64,000 bases of DNA from Ciona intestinalis (Eukaryota; Chordata; Ascidiacea; Phlebobranchia; Cionidae), in assembly GCF_000224145.3 (NCBI RefSeq), contig NC_020176.2:3245826-3309825 (forward strand), in the 5' to 3' direction. Below the pieces are notes generated by a model that saw only the letters and a list, made by a program, of their open reading frames with translations, was not told the DNA's origin and did not search any database. Below, one piece after another: positions 57,486 through 64,000 of this stretch; positions within the stretch are counted from its first letter, which is position 1, and every line of letters begins with the position of its first letter. A program made the translations under genes and the position numbers.

Positions 57486-59704
57486 AGCTTCGATCTCCGA
57501 AGCTAATTTTTTTTCGGGTAAAATGTGAGTGTTGTATGGTACTTCCACGGCAGCGCATAAGAGGTTTCAAACGAATAAAATTGTGTTATAACCATAGATA
57601 CAACCAAATATTATGTATTCAGTCGATATACTCTGTCTGGATGTAAAACCTAAACACGATTAAAATGATGAACAAGTAGCAGTTCTATGTTATATTATAT
57701 ATGAGTCCGGTACATGTAACATTTAAATGTCATATGGCGACATAATATTCTGCGAGTATAGCCTATATATTCCTATACTTTCCCCCTTCGCATATGGTTC
57801 TCAAAAAATCTAAATCATTTAGGCCACCCTGGTTACAAATTGAAATCGGACACGCCATTGCCGATAAAAAAACGATAAGGTGGTACTATTAACGAGAAAA
57901 AATACTTTATAGTAATCACGAATTATAAAATGGCGCTTTTATGTTTTTTTGAAAACGCATTTTATGATAGTAGTTGACATGCTGATGTATAACGTTGCGC
58001 ATAGTGTATAATGTACATTGATTTATACTACATATATTTTTCCAGGTAGGCTACTAATAATGTAATCAATATAGCTATGTATGGCAGCCACAAGGCAACT
58101 TAACCAATGTTCTTACACCAAGATATCTCTAACAGGTCGCGAACACCTGTGTTTTATTTCCTGGAGTTATACCTGGCAATGCGGAGATAAATAAGTGACA
58201 CCATCATCACATATACTGTTTTGTATATGGTTGTAAATAAATTAGGAAAACTTCTATCTTGGTTATATTTTACAGTGTTTGGGGTACATTTTGAAACTCT
58301 TTATTACATGTCTAGCTGTAAAGTAAAATCTGGACACCGAAATGAAACTAAAATAATAAATTTAAAACTGTACATCAGTAACAGTATATTGGCACACAAA
58401 ATTTAGTTGACCCACATTAATTAAAACCCCTTTATTTAGATTTTTTTGCGTATATACATTAAAAGTTAAAACTCAATGGCCGCTTGCAGACACGGATTAT
58501 AACATAAGCATATTATTAAGGTTGCTACAGATTTTTAACGAAAAATTAATTATATATACCTGATGTAGTGTATTTTATGACGCTAGTATCTTTTAACCTG
58601 ACAGTAAACGTAAGACAGGTTTAGTGCCTTAAGGATTTTGAAATGTGTTACTTTAACATTGTATACCTGCGCAAATATTTAGCGCTGTTGTATTTTTGCA
58701 GTTCCTATAATTTATAGTTAACAGTTTATTTAGCAGGCACTCAAATGCTACGTATAAGCTAATGATAAAAAACTCTTCTTTAGCTAAAAATTAGACCCAA
58801 ATGTTACTATTTTAAATATAGCAACTGTAAAATGGCTCACACTTCAGCGGTAGCAAAATGTAGTTCGACTGACTTAAAACAATGGCATAAAAAAACTAAA
58901 AACTGTTTGTCTTTGTAAAACAATTAAAAAACTTTTATCAGCATTTTGACGTGTAGGCAATATTGGTTTACAATAAAAGTGCAGCGTTTATGTCCATACA
59001 ATGACTGATTATTTCCTTGATGGAAGTGAGCAAGTCCTGCTGTAGAGCAAAGCTTCTTTATAAATAATTTAAACGAATACGTCACCCAATCTACAAACAT
59101 TTACTTGAAACCGTAATCTCTGTATAAAGGAATTTGACAATTTTCTACGAGTCTTTCAAAACACGAGATTGAACTAATGTCAATATGGTGTCTAGTTTTA
59201 TTTCGAAAATAAACAAAGCAATTTACAACCTGTCTCTTTATACCATAGGGCACGGTTTAAACTGTGTGTATGGTGCTGTGAAAGCCGAATTGTATTTTTC
59301 CTGTGTTTTTCCTGTTTGAAGGGAAAAAAGCTTGCGAACACACGCATGAAGCTTTGATAGGGCAGACCTTTTAAAAAAGTCTGTTTGTCAGTATCAGAAA
59401 GCCTGGTAAATACCAGCACCGTTCAGCACGTTGCAAGCAAGAACTTACACAGCTTCAAGAACCGAAACGAAAAACTTCCGCGTTTTGAATAATCATTGAT
59501 TATTACACAGCACTGAAAAGTGCGTAAACCGAAACTGCTACACCATTGATTGCTTGCTTCCTTAGGCGGACAATTATTATTTCTTCTGTTTCAGGATTAC
59601 GTTTGCCAGCAAGAACAAAAGCGATTACACGTTTCCGATCTTGATGCATATCGGTTTTGTATATTGATCTGTATAAATGTGCGTGTGTTAATAATGTACA
59701 TCAC

Positions 59705-59801
59705 GTGACTGCTCTTTTCTCTCGTCTTGTAACTTCCTGCCTGACGCATCTCTCGCCTTTTTCTCAGAAAACGTTCCGCTCCTGTGACGATTAACCACGT
59801 G
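59705..59801. promoter_or_regulatory. Paired CACGTG E-box sites in a CpG-rich stretch
   Basis: Two canonical E-boxes, atcacgtgactg near 59705 and accacgtgacgg near 59795, lie ~90 bp apart in DNA that is richer in CpG than its surroundings. Such pairs bind bHLH-zip factors (USF, MITF/TFE, Myc/Max) in other animals. A linked gene was not identified. Confidence 0.3.
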
Positions 59802-60256
59802 ACGGCTGCCTGCGGCTGACGGGGCGGTGTTCCATCTGTTTGCACACACTCCTGAAGTTTTTAGGCAACGGCAACGCTGCCAGCTGTTTGAACAAGATCA
59901 TCGGATTTACGCTTGCGAAGACATCTATGTACAGCCCAAGCTTATATGCTAACAGTAAATAAATGTAGTTGTTTGCTGTCTCGAAATATACGTGTTTAAT
60001 GTACAAGCACAAATACATTGGACTTTTAAAAATATTAATACATACGACATATGTCGTCGGTCGATAGCGTCCAACTTGGCAAATAATTCAACTGAAGTGT
60101 ACAAGTACCAAGATAAACTGATTTGTTTGTTAAATTTAGCACATATGCGATTTATGAACGTAGACGGTCTATACAGTTTAAACTGAAGCTGTATATGAAG
60201 TTGCAAAGCCATAAACAATAAGCTATGCGCTCACTATTAGTACATTGTCGTATAGT

Positions 60257-60448
60257 TAGTAGGGTGGGAAAGATGGGACATATTTTCATTCTATTTTTTT
60301 GTCCCATTTAGTAGTAAACAAAGAACATACAAAGAATTGTAAAACTACTATCCTGATGACTCCAATATACTTTTGTTAGTTGTTTAAAACCGGACCTGAA
60401 TATTTGGACTTGTGCTATACAGATGTCCCATCTGATCCTACATTACCA
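60257..60448 (-). mobile_element. MITE, nearly complete
   Basis: Reverse copy (tagtagggtgggaaagatgg) with a worn right end. Confidence 0.75.
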
Positions 60449-60773
60449 ATTTTATGTAGTTACTTTTGTCATGAATATTCCTTTGCAAATGCATTACTGT
60501 AAGCTATATTGGGTTCTGTCCTTCGCGTAGTTTAAAATAGTCAATAATATGTCAGCACGCATTGCTTCTATTATAACACATGCGTGGGTTGATGTTACTT
60601 AAGTATTCAGTCGGAAGTTGTAACATGATCGGATATATTGTTTGTCTGTATAAGAGTTTGAAATAAAAGGCTAGCTCTTTGGTATAGGCAGGACAAACTA
60701 GTAATTTTGTAAAACTATAGATTACTTTGTTTTCCTTTCATATGCGAAGAATCGGGTGGTACATTTAGTATAG

Positions 60774-60954
60774 ATTGGCATATAAGATGGTACATGTTTT
60801 TATTCTTGTTTCATTTGGTAGTAAACAAAGAGTATTCACATAATTGTATAATCGTAACCCCGCGACTATAACAGAGCGTTGTTAATTGATCAAAAAACGA
60901 TCAGGAAATATGGGATTTATAGGTGCCAACGGTATCCCATCTTATTCCATAGTA
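60774..60954 (-). mobile_element. MITE, first of a three-copy cluster
   Basis: Reverse copy ending tcccatcttattccatagta, directly joined to the next copy. Confidence 0.7.
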
Positions 60955-61097
60955 TAGTAGGGTGGGGAAAGACAAGACACCTTATGCACACAATTTCCAA
61001 ATATCCTGGTGGTGTTTTAAACAATAAACAACGGTATATTAGATTGGTAAAACGAGAAAAAGTATAAATGGTTGTCTCATCTTGCCCCACCCTACTT
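60955..61097 (+). mobile_element. MITE, second of a three-copy cluster
   Basis: Forward, internally shortened copy from tagtagggtggggaaagaca to cttgccccaccctacttta. Confidence 0.75.
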
Positions 61098-61303
61098 TAT
61101 AGTAGGATGGGGTAAGATGGTTTTCTTTCTTGTTTCTTATCCCGCTTGGTCCCTTGGTTTTATCAATATCCCGCTTGGTAGTAAACAAGGATTTTTACAG
61201 AACTGTCTAATCGTAGCCGCGAAAAAAACATTGGTAATTGTTTAAAACACAATCAGAAAAAAACGCTTAGGTGCTTAACTATACCATCTTACCCAACAGA
61301 AAT
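61098..61303 (-). mobile_element. MITE, third of a three-copy cluster
   Basis: Reverse copy from tagtaggatggggtaagatg to accatcttacccaacag, with cccgcttggt present twice. Confidence 0.7.
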
Positions 61304-62858
61304 AAACATTCCGAGAGGCTATCCTATTTCGGTATGCTGGTATTAAAGACCTACTATCTTGTCAACGCCTATGGATTTTGAAGGCATTAGTCATATCATG
61401 TTGTTAAATGCCAGTTTACTGTGAATCATGCGTATTTGCGGCAAGTTATCGTCGAATACAGATCCTGTACTGTCAAGGTTGACATTTACTGCTACAGTTC
61501 CTCATATACATTTTAAAATGTATTAGGTCTTTTTTAATGCTTTGCTGCTAAAACCAAATGAAATCTTAGCCGAAAATACGATATAATAACCAATCATACC
61601 CGATCATATGTAAGCTTATGGTTATCCTATAGCCTATTTATACACACAATTAGTAACGCTTTAATGGAACCGAAAACCATTAAACTTTTAATTTGTGCCG
61701 GGTCTGTGTAAGCCGTATTAATTACATTTGGGCTGGTTACGTAACCGTGTACAGTTCTTCGAGCGCGAGTAAAGAAACTGTTTCACACAAAAACTAACAT
61801 ACCTAAGGTTTAAACAAATATATACTTAAAGTATAAAGGTAAAAGTCCTTACCTGTTTCAGTATATCTCGATATTAAAGTTACTAATGTTTTAAGCCATC
61901 TTCAACGGCAGTTAAACTAACGAGACAGAAATCCGGGAGTAAACCCAGAAGAGAGAACAGCTATTGAAAAGGACGCCATTGATTGTTTCGTCACAGACTG
62001 TAATGATGCACCTTTTTTCTTTTCCTCTTTCAGTTATTCTCTTTCATTCTCTTCGGGATATCGGAAAATCTCTCGTCTTTCCGTTGTAGGCAAACACTAC
62101 ATATACACCCAGTGCTCATTCGAGGCATGTTGCATTTTTCAGCGTGGCGAGGTTAAGGTCTTTACTGGATTGTAACTTAGCGCAGCGGCATATTACGAAT
62201 TACAATACTTATCAAATCAACAAATACTCACTACGCAAATGTAAAGAAAAAGGCAATTTACTCCGTTTTAAGATTTCTGAAGGATGTGTAAACGCCGAGT
62301 GTTAGTGCCTTTTGAAAGTTCTTCGTTATTTTAAAGTATTACCGTTTAGAGAGCAGTGTATGCAGATTAGATTGCTATTGAGTACAGAGGCGCTTAGTAA
62401 GCGACAGTTGCGATACTGAGGCTTTATTAACTCAGTAAAACCAAGCGAGTGGAACTGCGGACCGCTCAACTGATGTGCCAATAAACCATGGCCCACTTTG
62501 AACTGCCTTGTACCCACACGCGAGATAAGACGACAGAAAGAAAGGGTCATTTTTCCCCAGTGGCTGAGTCGGTTCTTAAAATCCTCGAAAGAGATTCAAG
62601 TTTCGAGGCGCCGCAACGCCCAATCAAGTAGATAGGTCTTTTTTTCCTGTTTTGACTTTTGCGGCACTGTTTTCTTCGAAATACGAGTAATGATCATGTT
62701 ATCAGAACACTAACATGCGCATACTATCAACGTTAAAATCCTCATAGACTAAATTTAATTCCATTTTTGTTTTTAGCTTTTCCCGTAGTTCTAATAATAG
62801 CGACTGTCATTTCCCAAATCCAAATTAAGTCTTTGTGATTGTTCATTATGCCGTCATA

Positions 62859-63953
62859 ATGAACCGAAGTGTAAAATTGCGTGTGCGTGACCTGCACCCG
62901 CATGTCACGTGTCATTTGTGCAATGGATATTTCATAGACGCAACAACGATCATTGAATGTCTACATTCGTGTAAGTAACTATTATACTATAAGACATAGG
63001 CTATACTGCATACCAGTGTACCGTGTTATTAGTATATGATTTTCTGCCACTTTAAATATGTAAAAGTACAACATGTCCTTTTTTGTTTCAGTTTGTCGAA
63101 CATGCATTGTTCGTTACTTGGAGAACCGTCGTTCTTGCCCAGTATGCAGAGTACAAGTCCACAAAACTCGACCCTTATTAAACATAAGAAGCGACCAGAC
63201 TTTACAAGATATTGTCTACAAGCTTGTACCAGGGCTTCGTAGTGATGAGATGAAACGACGCAGGCGGTTTTGGGGTGAAAACCCAGAGTCTAAAAAAGAT
63301 TTCGGTAATTTCCAGTCGTTTGTCCTGTGTTGCTGTTCAAATTGGTATTTTCGTTCGGACATTACTGTAAACCTGTATTCAAACCAACGTTAATCTAGAG
63401 CAATTATTTATTTATTAAGTATAGCATATATGGTTCATGTTTTGTTTTTCGCTTACCCTGTGTATTCTACCCTATATTCGGGGTATGGTACTGTGGGGTA
63501 AGATGGATAAAATCCATAGGCAGTAGTTATAGTACCGTGGGGTAAGATGGATACTGTTAGCACATAATTTTTCATATATTTCCTAACCGGATTTTTAACA
63601 ACTAACAACACTCTTCTAGGGTCCCGAGAATACAGTTATATAGTTCTGTAAATATTCTTTGTTTGCTACCAAATGGGACGATAAAATATATAAACACAGA
63701 CTATCTTATACCTCAGCTTATTATATATTATAAGTCATATATATATTAACAGAGTTGACAACCATGTTTTGTCGCTATTATTTAATCGATGCTAAACGTT
63801 TGTCAACATATACGCATTTGCATATTAATTTATAATTTTGTTTCCGATAGCAATTTGGCGCGAACTTTCACCCGAAGAACTGGGAGACGCTGACCAATTC
63901 GACGTCGCCACGTTTTCGTCAAAAGTCACGTTGGTATTGGAGAATCTGAAAAG
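62859..63953 (+). CDS. BMI1: Polycomb RING-finger protein, BMI1/PCGF2 type (5' part)
   Basis: Exons are 62859-62970, 63092-63304 and 63851-63953, with phases 1, 1 and 2 joining in frame; the gene runs off the right edge. The start ATG follows an upstream ATG that meets a stop after three codons. The product opens [20 protein letters not shown] and carries a C3HC4 RING (residues ~18-57: CHLC, CLHSFCRTC, CPVC). It is followed by [20 protein letters not shown] and [15 protein letters not shown], which is diagnostic of the BMI1/MEL-18 branch of PCGF proteins. These pair with RING1 in PRC1 to ubiquitylate histone H2A in the nucleus. Exon 3 ([20 protein letters not shown]) does not match vertebrate BMI1 that I recall, but it joins in phase. 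The RAWUL domain would lie outside the window. An acceptor-like tttttag at ~62778 may serve spliced-leader trans-splicing. Confidence 0.9.
63486..63526. mobile_element. MITE end fragment
   Basis: A lone tggtactgtggggtaagatg terminus in intron 2 of the BMI1-like gene, followed at once by a full copy. Confidence 0.55.
63527..63730 (+). mobile_element. MITE, nearly complete
   Basis: Forward copy of the second subfamily (tagtaccgtggggtaagatg) in intron 2 of the BMI1-like gene. Confidence 0.75.
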
Positions 63954-64000
63954 GTAAATCTGAATTTCGATATAGAATTTGTACCAGTTATAAAATTCTA

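Larger units (their letters stand above)
53535..62858. other. Spacer between GPRC5-family gene and BMI1-like gene
   Basis: No confident gene in about 9.3 kb. It holds three near-identical segments interrupted by N gaps (54575-55242, 55293-55802, 56302-56985), a 500-N gap, MITE copies at 54398, 60257, 60774, 60952 and 61098, a SINE at 55820, and a CpG-rich stretch at 59690-59880 with two CACGTG sites. Open frames of 60-90 codons on the minus strand at 59200-60220 lack splice or family support. Confidence 0.5.

Overview
The window looks like nuclear DNA of an ascidian tunicate, most likely Ciona. The genome is AT-rich. Genes are split into many small exons with clean GT-AG introns. There are two intronless eukaryotic tRNAs and two families of short non-autonomous repeats in very high copy. 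Three sequence segments are repeated almost unchanged on either side of run-of-N gaps, as happens when two divergent haplotypes are both kept in an assembly. The species call is inference; no database was consulted.

Layout. (1) 0.7-13.8 kb, minus strand: part of a leucine-rich-repeat (LRR) gene. An N-terminal cap exon lies at 13.7 kb and single-repeat 72-nt exons at 5.2 kb and 0.7 kb, separated by very long introns; both gene ends are missing. (2) 18.8-26.0 kb and 33.7-40.3 kb, minus strand: two complete tandem paralogs, called A and B here. Each has 14 exons with identical phases and encodes a secreted protein of about 725-735 residues. The order is signal peptide, a module resembling lysozyme/transglycosylase folds, a von Willebrand A domain with an intact metal site, a beta-rich linker, a Ly6/uPAR (three-finger) domain and a Cys/Trp-rich tail. 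(3) 45.6-46.5 kb, plus strand: a three-exon gene for a 108-residue protein that I do not recognise. (4) 47.5-47.6 kb, minus strand: tRNA-Leu(CAG) and tRNA-Lys(CTT), 7 nt apart. (5) 48.2-53.5 kb, minus strand: a complete seven-exon receptor of the GPRC5 (RAIG) family. (6) 62.9 kb to the right edge, plus strand: the first three exons of a Polycomb RING-finger gene of the BMI1/PCGF2 type.

Repeats. I count more than 40 copies of a ~180-200 bp inverted-repeat element (MITE) ending in TATAGTAGGGTGGGG or TATAGTACTGTGGGG, and about a dozen copies or fragments of a tRNA-derived SINE with an (ATTC)n tail. Several lie directly against splice sites of paralogs A and B and of the GPRC5-like gene. No LTR retroelement, Polinton, CRISPR array or toxin gene was recognised.

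The most interesting item is the tandem pair A/B. The domain combination is unusual, the exon-phase pattern is fully conserved, promoter-proximal blocks are shared, and a downstream non-coding block is about 90% identical although the coding exons are only about 60-75% identical.
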